16,000 nt of DNA from DASYML01 sp036399835. GTDB taxonomy: Bacteria > Acidobacteriota > Blastocatellia > Pyrinomonadales > Pyrinomonadaceae. Position numbers and translations under genes: made by a program. Below, piece by piece: positions 1 to 7,591 of this stretch. The notes below the pieces were generated by a model. That model was not told where the DNA came from. It was given only the letters and a program-made list of their open reading frames with translations, and did not search any database. Every line of letters starts with the position of its first letter. Position 1 is the first letter of the stretch. The stretch spans positions 1 through 16,000 of the forward strand of contig DASWMI010000212.1 of the NCBI GenBank assembly GCA_036399835.1. Reading direction: 5' to 3'.

Positions 1-713
1 TCCACCATCCGGCCCACAGAGCGCGTCGTGATGCGCGTTCCCTGGTAGTTGAGAAAGAGGGCGTCTGTCTCGCGCTCTGCGAGCGGCGCATGTTGTAGAA
101 AGTTGTTGCGGACGGTCAGATAATTGAGGAGCGTATGCAGAGCCGGGTCGCCGAAGGGCACGATGCGTTGCTTGCGGCGCTTGCCCGTCACGCGCAGGAG
201 CTTGCCCCTGAAATCTATGTCGCCGATGTCGAGCCGCGTCAACTCTGAGACGCGCACGCCCGTCGCGTAGAGCAGTTCGAGAATCGCGCGGTCGCGTCTG
301 CCGAGGTCCGTTTCGGTATCGGGCGTCTCGATAAAGCGCACGGCGTCTTCGATGGAGAGATGATTCGGGAGCTTCTTTTCCAGTCGCGGCGAGGAGACGA
401 GCTTGGCTGGATTCATCTCGACCACGCCTTCGCGGACGAGGAATTGAAAGAAGGTGCGCAGCGCGGCTAACTTGCGCGCGACCGAAGTCTTCTTCTTCTG
501 CGCCGCGTGCAGGCTCGACAACCACTCGCGAATCGTGATGTGGTCTATCTGCCTGATGTCCACCTCGCGCCGCAACCCCGTCTGCCCGTCCGCGGGCGCA
601 AGATAATCCAGAAACTGCAAGAGGTCGCTCATATAATTGCGCAGCGTATGCTCGCTCACGTTGCGCTCATAACGCAGATGCTCGAAGAACTGTTCCAGAA
701 GCTGTTCAATCAT
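1..713 (-). CDS. xerC: Tyrosine recombinase XerC (3' end beyond window)
   Basis: Site-specific tyrosine recombinase of the XerC/XerD type, which resolves chromosome dimers at dif during division. I translated this strand by hand: the frame opens at ATG 713 (MIEQLLEQFFEHLRYERNVS) and stays open to the window edge, giving 237 residues. The N-terminal SAM-like core-binding domain covers about residues 1-105. The catalytic domain begins near 115, with the first catalytic Arg (R154) in ATGVRVSELTRL and the beta-hairpin Lys in GKRRKQR (about 178-181). The HxLRH box and the nucleophilic Tyr lie outside the window. No strong ribosome site precedes the ATG; an in-frame TTG at 734 is a weaker alternative. 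The gene sits 133 bp downstream of the VWA-TonB gene on the same strand. The trmFO-xerC neighbourhood, known from Firmicutes, favours XerC over an integrative-element integrase. Confidence 0.9.
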   Translation of the reverse strand, partial: MIEQLLEQFFEHLRYERNVSEHTLRNYMSDLLQFLDYLAPADGQTGLRREVDIRQIDHITIREWLSSLHAAQKKKTSVARKLAALRTFFQFLVREGVVEMNPAKLVSSPRLEKKLPNHLSIEDAVRFIETPDTETDLGRRDRAILELLYATGVRVSELTRLDIGDIDFRGKLLRVTGKRRKQRIVPFGDPALHTLLNYLTVRNNFLQHAPLAERETDALFLNYQGTRITTRSVGRMV

Positions 714-846
714 AAGCAGACATTGAGCAAGCAAGGGGTTTGAGTAAAAAAGCAAAAGCGGCGCGGCAAAAACTTTGATTAAAATACTTCGGACCGCGCT
801 CCCTGCCTCTGACCCTTTGACTCGTGCCTCCCTGGCGTGCCTTTCA

Positions 847-2964
847 TCAACGTTGTGCGAAGTTGTAGTGAATCACGCCGGAGACTTTGACGGGCTGGCC
901 CGAAAGCACTGTCGGCGAGAACCTGGCCTGACGCGCGGCATCCACGCAGGCTCCGCGCAGCATCGTTGGACCACTAATGGCGCGCGCCGAAACCACTTTA
1001 CCACTTTCGTCAATCAACACTTCGACAACCACAGTGCCTCCCATCCCCGCGCTTCTGGCGGCCAACGGATAGACTGGCTTGGGCAGATTGACGGCCTTGC
1101 CGTTGAGCACCCCGCCGCTCAAGGGAGCTTTCGCTGCGGGCGACTGCGCGGCAGCTTTTGTTTCGGAGGACTTCGATTCAGCGGCTTTTGAATCGGCAAC
1201 TTTTGAATCGGCAGGCTTCGATTCGGCAGAGCTATTCGCGGACTTTGATTCGACCGGCCTGGCTTCCGCTTCTGCCTGCTTCCGGGCGGGTTTGGATTCC
1301 GTAGTTGATTCGGTTTGTGTCGGCGCGGGTGTCTGCGTGGTTGTCTGTCTTGATTCTGCCGTAGGCGACGGCGACGAAGCAGCAACAGCGGGAGGCTGCG
1401 TCGAGTTGGGCGCGGATAAATCCCCTCGTCTTCTGTTTGGTCCAGCTCTCTTCTCGCTCACGGCATCGGCTGAATCATCGGTTGGCCCGCGTGGTCCAAT
1501 TCGCTCACGTCCCCCCGTGTCTCTCTCCGTACTGATGAAAATGGTCGTGCCGTTTGCGTCCTGACTGGACGCGCCCTGCGTCCGGTTGATGCTGTTGTTC
1601 AGTTGGGCTGGTCCTTTTCCGACCAGCTCATTTCCGGTATCCGGCAACAACTGCTGCGCGGGTTGAATGGACATCCCCGTCAGCCCCGCCTGTCTCTGGT
1701 TCGGCAGCGCGTAGTAACCTTTGCGCGCACGCACGCGCAGGTTCGGACGTGTCGTGACGCGCACGTTGATGATCCGGAAGCGCCCATCGTTGCGATCATC
1801 GTTCGGGTAGTAGCTCAAGACGTACTGCTGCGAGAGGTCCGAGGAGATTTGAGCAAAGGCGTTGTCCAGATCATCCGTGTTGCGCGGGATGTAGACAGCG
1901 CCGCCGCTCTGCGAGGCAAACTCCTGCATACGGCGCTCGGCTGCCAGGTCGCGCAGGTTAGCATTTTCCAGATAGCCCGTTTGCACGACATAAACCTGGC
2001 AGTCCGCGGCCAGCACCCGCTTCAGCGTCGAATCGAAATCAAGATCGCTGATCGTGTCCGCGCCGTCCGAGACGATGACGATGACCTTGCGCCCTTCCGT
2101 GTGCGGCTTTAAAAAGAGCGCGGCCTGGACCAGCGTATCGAAGAGGGCGGTCGCGCCTTCAGGCTTCTGGAAACGCTCTATGGTTCGCACCAGCGTTTGG
2201 ACGTTATTGGTCAGAGGCTGTTCAAGCGTTGGGATGGTTGAGATGGAGAAGATCATGGCCTGGTCTATCGGACGCAGGACGCGTTTGAAAAAGCGTGTCG
2301 CAGCCTGTTTTTCAAACTCGCGCGCGGCGACGAGGCTTGAGCTGTTATCAAAGAGCAGCGCCATGCGCACGGGGCTGTCTGCGAATCCAAGCTCGCTGAT
2401 AGGCTTTGGCTGCCCGTCCACACGCAGCTCGAAATCTTCCAGCTTGAGGTCCGTCACGGCCCTGCCCTGCGTGTCCATGACGGATGCCGGGACGGTCACC
2501 AGATTAGAGTTGACGCGGACCACATCTTCAGGCGAGACCTCTTCGCCTTCATCCGTCGGCGCGGGAGTCGGGGTCGGCTTCGGTGTCGGAAGCGGCGGCG
2601 CATCGCCCAGCTCTTCAGGAGAATTCGGGACACGCTCGCGCGGCTTCGGAGCAGTTACAAGAATCTTATCCTGCGCGGCGGGGTCCTGCTCGTTGACGCG
2701 TTTCGGGCGCGTCGCGGGCGTGCGTTGAGGCTGAGAGGCTCCGGGCTTGGACGGCGGCTTTTGACGCCCTGACTGCGCATTGATTTCGGCAGCCGGAAGC
2801 ATGAGCGCGAGAATCAATAGCGCGCCCGTCAGAAAGTCTGAGCGATGGCCTATGCTTCGCAAGCAACGGATGATGCTTTGCCAGAACGGGCGACGGCTCA
2901 ACTGGCGGCGACGGCGCTCTCCTGCGCGCCCGCTTGCGGGAGTGTGTGAAGCCAGGTATTCCAT
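847..2964 (-). CDS. Secreted VWA-domain protein with C-terminal TonB domain
   Basis: Predicted exported protein of up to 705 residues with an unusual domain order. Residues 43-64 form a hydrophobic signal or anchor ending near INAQ. A Pro-rich stretch follows (about 65-145, PTPKPTPTPAP). Next is the acidobacterial-type VWA module: an N-terminal strand region (VRVNSNLVTVPASV), then a MIDAS metal site with DxSxS (D206, FDNSSS), the Thr in GATALFD and the Asp in VSDGAD. A long low-complexity linker contains ESK/DSK repeats. The last ~85 residues match the TonB C-terminal fold (PKPVYPLAARSAGMGGTVVV, then VSGVIHYNF). The family is usually read as a secreted adhesion or scaffold protein; its partner is unknown. 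The start is uncertain: ATG 2964 lies 67 bp inside trmFO, while TTG 2901 overlaps the trmFO stop as TTGA, a typical coupled start. Either start keeps the signal. Confidence 0.85.
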   Translation of the reverse strand: MEYLASHTPASGRAGERRRRQLSRRPFWQSIIRCLRSIGHRSDFLTGALLILALMLPAAEINAQSGRQKPPSKPGASQPQRTPATRPKRVNEQDPAAQDKILVTAPKPRERVPNSPEELGDAPPLPTPKPTPTPAPTDEGEEVSPEDVVRVNSNLVTVPASVMDTQGRAVTDLKLEDFELRVDGQPKPISELGFADSPVRMALLFDNSSSLVAAREFEKQAATRFFKRVLRPIDQAMIFSISTIPTLEQPLTNNVQTLVRTIERFQKPEGATALFDTLVQAALFLKPHTEGRKVIVIVSDGADTISDLDFDSTLKRVLAADCQVYVVQTGYLENANLRDLAAERRMQEFASQSGGAVYIPRNTDDLDNAFAQISSDLSQQYVLSYYPNDDRNDGRFRIINVRVTTRPNLRVRARKGYYALPNQRQAGLTGMSIQPAQQLLPDTGNELVGKGPAQLNNSINRTQGASSQDANGTTIFISTERDTGGRERIGPRGPTDDSADAVSEKRAGPNRRRGDLSAPNSTQPPAVAASSPSPTAESRQTTTQTPAPTQTESTTESKPARKQAEAEARPVESKSANSSAESKPADSKVADSKAAESKSSETKAAAQSPAAKAPLSGGVLNGKAVNLPKPVYPLAARSAGMGGTVVVEVLIDESGKVVSARAISGPTMLRGACVDAARQARFSPTVLSGQPVKVSGVIHYNFAQR
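1156..1254 (-). repeat. 15-bp tandem repeats encoding (A/S)(D/E)SKx units
   Basis: Degenerate tandem 15-bp units, for example TTTTGAATCGGCA on the plus strand, encode five-residue units such as ADSKV, ADSKA and AESKS in the linker between the VWA and TonB modules. The array is charged, low in complexity and probably a flexible spacer. Copy number is likely to vary between strains. Confidence 0.7.
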
Positions 2965-4253
2965 TCTTTTAATGCAAGCTCGACCTGTAGCTGGCGGCGT
3001 TCGCGTTTGCGACGCACGCGACGTTTAATCTCTTCGCTGAGAGGCTCAAGCAAAGCGAAAGTGATATTGACGGGCTGGTAGTTTTTCGTCTCGGCGCTGG
3101 AGACGTAGCGCGCGAGCGCGCCAATCGCGCTACTCGGCGGAGCCGTGACCGTGTTTAAGCCTCTTGCGAGCCGCGCCGCGTTAAGCCCTGCCAGCCAGCC
3201 CGTCGCCACCGATTCGACGTAGCCCTCGACGCCGCTAATCTGCCCCGCGAAAAATATCAGGGGCCGCTCGCGCATCTGCAAAGTAGCTTCGAGCACGCGC
3301 GGCGCGTTGATATAAGTATTACGATGAATCTGCCCGAACTGCAAGAACTCCGCCTGCTCAAGCCCGGGAATCATGCGTATCACGCGGGCCTGCTCGCCGT
3401 AGCGCAGGTGGTTCTGAAAGCCTACCAGGCTGTAAGCATCCGCCATCAGATTTTCCTGCCTGAGCTGGACCGCCGCATAAGGCTCTCGGCCCGTGCGCGG
3501 GTCGCGTAGCCCTACCGGCTTCATTGGTCCATAACGCAGTGTATCGACGCCGCGCCGCGCCAGCTCTTCAATCGGCAGGCATGACTCGAACCAGCGCGTC
3601 TCTTCAAAGCGTTGGAGCGGCACGCTCTGAGCTTCAATCAAAGCCTGATAAAAGGCCGCGTACTGCGCTTCATCAAAAGGGCAGTTGAGATAATCGTCGC
3701 CGCCCTTGTCGTAACGCGCAGCGCGAAAGGCCACGCTCTCGTCAACCGAATCGGCAGCGATGACGGGCGCAATCGCGTCATAGAAGTAGAGCTGGTCGTC
3801 GCCCGTGAGCCTCATAATCTCCGCCGTCAGAGCCTCTGAACAGAGCGGCCCGGCGGCGATGATAGCGATCTCTTCATCGGGAATCGCCGTCATCTCTTCG
3901 CGCACGACCTCAATCAGCGGATGCGATTCGATACGCCAGGTGATGTACTCCGCGAACTTCTGGCGGTCAACGGCCAGGGCCGCCCCCGCCGGGACACGCG
4001 TCGCCGCCGCAGCCTCCATCACAATCGAGCCTGCGCGCCGCAGCTCTTCCTTCAAAAGATAGGGAGCCGTCCCGGGCTCATCCGATTTCAAAGAATTCGA
4101 GCAGACAATCTCCGCCAGCTTGTCAGTCCTGTGCGCAGGCGTACTCCTTTGAGGACGCATCTCAAACAGGCGCACGCGCGCGCCCGCACGCGCAGCCTGC
4201 CAGGCGGCCTCGACTCCGGCGAACCCGCCGCCGATGATGACGATCTCTTTCAT
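2898..4253 (-). CDS. trmFO: Methylenetetrahydrofolate-tRNA-(uracil-5-)-methyltransferase TrmFO
   Basis: Folate- and FAD-dependent enzyme that makes m5U54 (ribothymidine) in the T-loop of tRNA, using 5,10-methylenetetrahydrofolate; cytoplasmic. The product has 451 residues, close to the usual 430-460. Residues 4-17 carry the FAD-binding Rossmann motif IVIIGGGFAGVEAA, followed by the family blocks FEMRP, HRTDKLAEIVCSNS and DEPGTAPYLLKEE. Two Cys correspond to the functional pair of the family: C51 in VCSNSLKSDEP and C225 in ESCLPIEELARRG. The block YGPMKPVGLRDPRTG and the C-terminal FAGQISGVEGYVES are intact. I chose ATG 4253; an in-frame TTG directly before it is not needed. The ATG has no clear Shine-Dalgarno. 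The gene lies 82 bp after the 545-aa gene and overlaps the start region of the VWA gene, so a minus-strand operon is likely. Confidence 0.97.
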   Translation of the reverse strand: MKEIVIIGGGFAGVEAAWQAARAGARVRLFEMRPQRSTPAHRTDKLAEIVCSNSLKSDEPGTAPYLLKEELRRAGSIVMEAAAATRVPAGAALAVDRQKFAEYITWRIESHPLIEVVREEMTAIPDEEIAIIAAGPLCSEALTAEIMRLTGDDQLYFYDAIAPVIAADSVDESVAFRAARYDKGGDDYLNCPFDEAQYAAFYQALIEAQSVPLQRFEETRWFESCLPIEELARRGVDTLRYGPMKPVGLRDPRTGREPYAAVQLRQENLMADAYSLVGFQNHLRYGEQARVIRMIPGLEQAEFLQFGQIHRNTYINAPRVLEATLQMRERPLIFFAGQISGVEGYVESVATGWLAGLNAARLARGLNTVTAPPSSAIGALARYVSSAETKNYQPVNITFALLEPLSEEIKRRVRRKRERRQLQVELALKEWNTWLHTLPQAGAQESAVAAS

Positions 4254-4335
4254 CAAGAATAATCAGATGTCAGAACGCAGGAGGCCGGATGCTAGTGTTC
4301 TCATCGAAGGTCTGCGAACAACTGGTCCAGATAGA

Positions 4336-5973
4336 CTAAGGCTTCTTTTTCTCTTCATTATCCTGCTTTGGTGATTCCAGCTTGTAGCCGCTCGCGTCCG
4401 TGCTATAACGTTTGTAGTCGCTGAACTCTCGAACTTCGTTGGCCTCCACGCCTTTGAAGATGAAGACTTTTGCCATCAGGTTGGCCTGCGCGAAGAGTGG
4501 CAGCCAGACGCCTTCGGGCAACCGCGTCTGCTCGAAGACAAAGGCGGAGCCTGGGCGTATAGAGGCCAGGAGGCCGCCCGCGATCTTGAAATCCTGCGAG
4601 AGACGCGCTTCAAGACGTATGACTTCCTTGTCAACCGGGTCAATCCAGATAACGCCGACGAGCTTTGAGACGATATTCTCGGCCATGTTCGACGGGCGAA
4701 AACCCGCGCGCGGTCGAAAGTCGAAGACAACGGCCTCGCGCTCGCCGCGTTTCTCACGGCGCGGCGAGACAAACTCGCAGGCTTTGAGGAAAGTTGTGAT
4801 GCCGACATCATCACTGTCTTCGTCGGTCTTCTTCTTTTCAGCGCCGCTATTTTTGGCCGCCGCCTCGGCTTCCTTAGCTTTCTTCTTCTCAAGCTCGCGC
4901 TCGCGCTTGGCGAGATACTCTTCTATATTCTTGTTCTGCTTCGCAAGTCGTTCAGGCGTGAGCGGCTTGCCGTCCTCGCTAACGAGCTTGTAGATCATCC
5001 CGCCGCCTTCGAGCGGGTAGACCTCGTAAACCGTCACCTTCTCTTTTTTAACTTCGCCGCGATCATTAATCTCGCGCTCGGTCCTCTTTTCGACAAACGA
5101 ATATTCCGAGACGCGCTCGTCTACCTTCTTCTGATTCTGGACCAATTCGCGCAGCAGCGCCGGAATATCCAGAGCCTCCGCGCTCGGCGGGTCAAAGACC
5201 CCATCGCTGATGCCGGTGTTAAAGCTGGCCTTTTGCAGCAAGAGCGTCACGGCATCGTCGCCGAGTTGGACATCAACACGGTGCGGCTCAAGCAGACCAT
5301 TTTCCGCGCGATAATCCGCGAAGCTCATTTTGAGACGGCGTGCTTCGTCCTGGACCTGTAAGAGCAGATGGCTTGAGACGCCGAACCAGTAACGCACGCG
5401 CGCGCCGTTACGCGATGAAAACTCCAGGACGTAGGCAGGCTCTCGGCCCGTCTCATCGAGCATCAACGTTCGCGCCAGGATGTTTAGCTTCTTGTAATCA
5501 ACCAGACGGCTCGCTACAAGCGCCGACTGTAGCTTGGCGTTGTTTCCTGCCGTGTCCGTGAGCGTGCGCAGAAGGCGGTCGCGCCCGCGTTCCCAGGCCG
5601 AGCGCCCGTTCGACGCGGCGTTAATCTCGCCCTCCTCTAAGAGCGTATCGGTCCGCACGGAAGCAGGCGCTTTAACACGCACGGTGGCGCGTCCGGCGGG
5701 CTGCTCCTTGAGCAAGGCAGCGTATTCGTAAGCCGCGTCCCTGACGGCGGCCTGGCGCTTTTTGCCGCCCGTCGCCTTCAGATACTCGCCTATAATCTTG
5801 TCAGGCGCGGGCAGCTTTCTGCTTGGCGCGCGCGCATCTCTTTTCTGCGCCGAGGCTGAGAGACAGCCGAGCGCGAACAATAGAGCGAGCATGATAAAGG
5901 CGCTGGACCAATCTTTTCGCGCCGTCTGCGCAAAGCGATTATTTTTGATTCTCAAGGCTCGATTGACTTTCAT
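4336..5973 (-). CDS. Secreted protein of unknown function, acidobacterial type
   Basis: Predicted exported protein of 545 residues. A basic n-region (MKVNRALRIKNN) is followed by a hydrophobic core at about residues 26-42 (FIMLALLFALGCLSASAQ) with a signal peptidase I-type site after ASA. The Cys in ALGC is a poor lipobox. The mature part starts with IIGEYLKATGGKKR, the opening of many acidobacterial secreted proteins, then a beta-rich region that resembles LolA/LolB-type lipid-carrier folds in style (weak inference). A Lys/Glu-rich helical or coiled-coil stretch spans about 345-400 (ELEKKKAKEAEAAAKN). A second beta-rich domain follows (WIDPVDKEVIRLEARLSQDF, then GVWLPLFAQANL). No catalytic motif is visible. 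It is first in the minus-strand run before trmFO. The ATG has no good ribosome site; an internal ATG at the hydrophobic core would remove the basic n-region and is less likely. Confidence 0.8.
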   Translation of the reverse strand: MKVNRALRIKNNRFAQTARKDWSSAFIMLALLFALGCLSASAQKRDARAPSRKLPAPDKIIGEYLKATGGKKRQAAVRDAAYEYAALLKEQPAGRATVRVKAPASVRTDTLLEEGEINAASNGRSAWERGRDRLLRTLTDTAGNNAKLQSALVASRLVDYKKLNILARTLMLDETGREPAYVLEFSSRNGARVRYWFGVSSHLLLQVQDEARRLKMSFADYRAENGLLEPHRVDVQLGDDAVTLLLQKASFNTGISDGVFDPPSAEALDIPALLRELVQNQKKVDERVSEYSFVEKRTEREINDRGEVKKEKVTVYEVYPLEGGGMIYKLVSEDGKPLTPERLAKQNKNIEEYLAKRERELEKKKAKEAEAAAKNSGAEKKKTDEDSDDVGITTFLKACEFVSPRREKRGEREAVVFDFRPRAGFRPSNMAENIVSKLVGVIWIDPVDKEVIRLEARLSQDFKIAGGLLASIRPGSAFVFEQTRLPEGVWLPLFAQANLMAKVFIFKGVEANEVREFSDYKRYSTDASGYKLESPKQDNEEKKKP

Positions 5974-6105
5974 AAAGGAAGTGAGTTGACCGGGAGAGTA
6001 AGCGCCAAGAAGACGCGCACATCGTAACCGATTCCAATGGTTTTTGGAAACCGCGGGTGAGTTGCGTTGTGAGGATTTTTAGAGATGAGCCAAGAACTGT
6101 TGAAA

Positions 6106-6141
6106 GGGCTGCGCAATCAAGAAATCCTGACTGCACAGCCC
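6106..6141 (-). terminator. Possible weak terminator hairpin after the acidic-protein gene
   Basis: GGGCTGCGCA (6106-6115) can pair with TGCACAGCCC (6132-6141), ten pairs with one mismatch around a 16-nt loop. Read on the minus strand the stem is followed by only three T residues, so termination would be inefficient. It lies 60-96 bp beyond the stop of the 70-aa gene. Confidence 0.25.
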
Positions 6142-6201
6142 CTGCTGCTTCACACACATACTCTCTCTCTTTGCGTAGGCGCTGTGGCAATCGCCTCGGT
6201 T

Positions 6202-6414
6202 TCAAGAGGGCTGACCTTCGGTCGTCTTGTTCGCGCCGGAGGGCTGCGAAGCATTGTTCTCATCGCCCTCCGCCACATCATGCGGGACATCCGCATCCAT
6301 CGCGGCGGCGGACTCTTGCTCCGCCATCACGCCCTCATCATGTTCGCCATGCTTCACGTCTCTCTCTGATGAACCGCCTACGGGCGGCTGTTGACCCTCT
6401 CCCTGTTCTGCCAT
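6202..6414 (-). CDS. Small acidic hydrophilic protein, unknown function
   Basis: A 70-residue protein that I do not recognise. It is strongly acidic: I count 16 Asp/Glu against 3 Lys/Arg. It is rich in Gly, Ala, Ser and Gln, has no Cys and no hydrophobic segment, and is probably cytoplasmic and disordered. The case for a real gene is its ribosome site: GGGAGGAAAAG sits directly before ATG 6414, one of the best in the window. It also starts only 33 bp after the stop of the upstream basic H1-like gene on the same strand, so the two are probably co-transcribed. An acidic disordered protein made with a basic DNA-binding protein could shield or release it, but that is inference from charge alone. 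A spurious frame is possible given the low complexity. Confidence 0.6.
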   Translation of the reverse strand: MAEQGEGQQPPVGGSSERDVKHGEHDEGVMAEQESAAAMDADVPHDVAEGDENNASQPSGANKTTEGQPS

Positions 6415-6447
6415 CTTTTCCTCCCTCAGACTCTATCTGTTGACAAG

Positions 6448-7137
6448 CTAACGCGTCTTCCGGCCAGCGCGCGCTCGACCCCTTTTCCCGCTCGCCTCGC
6501 GTGCGCCGCCAGCACGCGCTTGACCGCCCACTCTCTTCGAGCCGGATTTCTTTGCCCCGGACTTTTTTGCTCCAGACTTTTTCGCGCCGGCCCGCTTTGC
6601 TCCGGCCTTTCCGGCTGCGCTCTTTTTAGAGCTACCGCCAGCTCCCTTTTTCGCTGCGCCGCTCTTCTTCGCGCCACCTTTCTTCGCAGCAACTTTTCCG
6701 GCCGTGCCTTTTTTCGCGGCGCCCTTCTTCGCGGCCTTTCCGGCAGGAGCCTTCTTTGCCGCGCCGCTCTTTCCGGCTGCGCGAGATTTCGCTGGACCAG
6801 CCTCGCGCAGGCGCTGAGCGCTCTTGCCGGATGATTGGGCCGCGGTGCGTGCACCCGGCTGGACCGGATGAACACCGGAGACAGTAGCCCCCTTCTCTTT
6901 TCTGCGTTGCGCTTCTTCGCGCGCCTCCTGCATCATGCGTGCGATGCGCTCGGCCTCTGTTTCGGGCGCAGCCGCTCCGGCTTCGTCTTCACGCTGGCTG
7001 CGCTCGCCTTCCTGCTGCTCAAAGCGCTGGCGCTCTTCCTCCGTCATCGCGCCCTTATTCTGGTTGAACTCGAATTCGTTGAGAAAGCCTCCGCCAATCT
7101 TGTACTGGTCCTGCACCTCTGCTCGATCTTTGGGCAT
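6448..7137 (-). CDS. Histone H1-like Lys/Ala-rich DNA-binding protein
   Basis: A 229-residue protein in two parts. Residues 1-100 are acidic to mixed, predicted helical, and rich in Glu, Gln and Arg (MTEEERQRFEQQEGERSQRE, then ERIARMMQEAREEAQRRKEK). From about residue 103 to the end it is a Lys/Ala/Gly-rich tail with repeated AAKKG and GAKKS units, ending in an Arg-rich tip (GKRGRARAGRKTR). Such tails are typical of bacterial H1-like nucleoid proteins, for example Hc1/Hc2 of Chlamydia and AlgP of Pseudomonas; they bind DNA without sequence preference. The N-terminal half is not a family I can name. ATG 7137 is preceded by AAAGGA at about 11 bp. The acidic 70-aa gene follows 33 bp downstream, and a tRNA gene diverges upstream. 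The low-complexity tail makes the exact function uncertain. Confidence 0.8.
   Translation of the reverse strand: MPKDRAEVQDQYKIGGGFLNEFEFNQNKGAMTEEERQRFEQQEGERSQREDEAGAAAPETEAERIARMMQEAREEAQRRKEKGATVSGVHPVQPGARTAAQSSGKSAQRLREAGPAKSRAAGKSGAAKKAPAGKAAKKGAAKKGTAGKVAAKKGGAKKSGAAKKGAGGSSKKSAAGKAGAKRAGAKKSGAKKSGAKKSGSKRVGGQARAGGAREASGKRGRARAGRKTR
6460..6830 (-). repeat. Low-complexity coding repeat (AAKKG/GAKKS units)
   Basis: Degenerate 15-bp repeats encode the basic tail of the H1-like protein. The cleanest part is three consecutive GAKKS units near 6550-6600. The Lys codons appear on the plus strand as runs of ctt and ttt. Slippage here could change tail length. Confidence 0.65.
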
Positions 7138-7172
7138 CTCGACACTCGTCCTTTCATGCTAAGCACGCCAGC

Positions 7173-7202
7173 TTGACACCGCGCGCGACCCGTTCGTATA
7201 TT
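7173..7202 (+). promoter_or_regulatory. Sigma70-type promoter of tRNA-Thr
   Basis: A perfect TTGACA -35 (7173-7178) and a TATATT -10 (7197-7202) are separated by 18 bp. The predicted start near 7209 leaves a leader of about 12 nt before the tRNA. The promoter lies between the tRNA and the divergent H1-like gene. Confidence 0.8.
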
Positions 7203-7220
7203 GTGGCTTGCATAGATTAA

Positions 7221-7296
7221 GCCACCTTAGCTCAGTTGGTAGAGCACCTGATTCGTAATTAGGGGGTCGTCAGTTCAAGTCTGACAGGTGGCTCCA
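7221..7296 (+). tRNA. tRNA-Thr (anticodon CGT)
   Basis: A 76-nt cloverleaf with encoded CCA. The acceptor GCCACCT pairs with AGGTGGC. The D-arm is GCTC-AGTTGGTA-GAGC, the anticodon arm CCTGA-TTCGTAA-TTAGG, the variable region GGGTC and the T-arm GTCAG-TTCAAGT-CTGAC. The discriminator base is T. Anticodon CGT reads ACG (Thr). The T-loop T54 is the base TrmFO would methylate. A run of eight T directly after CCA could end transcription. Confidence 0.97.
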
Positions 7297-7545
7297 TTTT
7301 TTTTGCCGTCTGGCTGCCCATCAGTTATACGGCAAACTTCCTTGAGCTTCAAATCCCGGCCAGTAATTTCAGCACCTTCAAAGGCTAAAATAACGCCTCC
7401 TTTATCTTTGTCAAAGACGGATTCCAAGCGCCCGCCCTCATCAATTCAGTTTGAGAGATAATTCTTTATCTTGATTGCTATCGGTCAGGTTAACGCGAGG
7501 CCGACAAAATTCTGAAAAATCGCACCTTCCCTTTATTTTCTTCAA
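7275..7545 (-). pseudogene. Possible decayed reading frame beside the tRNA
   Basis: Two short frames read like coding sequence on the minus strand, offset by one base. The first (7545-7441) gives KKIKGRC, then VNLTDSNQDKELSLKLN, and stops. The second (7445-7275) continues with DEGGRLESVFDKDKGGVILA and EVCRITDGQPDGKKN, and its stop falls inside the tRNA T-arm. Codons are regular and mostly GNN, yet there is no good start or ribosome site, and base composition is AT-richer than the neighbours. It may be a frameshifted remnant of a small gene. I do not recognise the product, and chance is a real alternative. Confidence 0.3.
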
Positions 7546-7565
7546 TTTACAAATTCGCTGCCGCC

Positions 7566-7581
7566 TGGCACGCGATTAGCT
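7566..7581 (+). promoter_or_regulatory. Sigma54 (RpoN)-type promoter candidate
   Basis: TGGCACGCGATTAGCT matches the -24/-12 consensus TGGCACG-N4-TTGCW with one change in the -12 element (TAGC). The invariant GG (7567-7568) and GC (7579-7580) are 10 nt apart, as required. Transcription would start near 7592, where a foldable leader begins. An activator of the NtrC type would be needed; no binding site for one was identified upstream. Confidence 0.5.
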
Positions 7582-7591
7582 TATGAGTTTG

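Noticed and set aside
1..713. Integrase of a genomic island
   Set aside because: The recombinase is of housekeeping XerC type and near trmFO. No attachment site, phage gene or tRNA target lies beside it.
2054..2728. Long plus-strand open frame (224 codons) opposite the VWA gene
   Set aside because: It lies fully antisense to a clear domain-bearing gene, is Ser/Arg-rich with no family pattern, and follows from GC-rich codon use on the other strand.
6460..6830. CRISPR-like regular repeats
   Set aside because: The 15-bp periodicity encodes a Lys/Ala-rich protein tail, has no unique spacers, and is in frame throughout.
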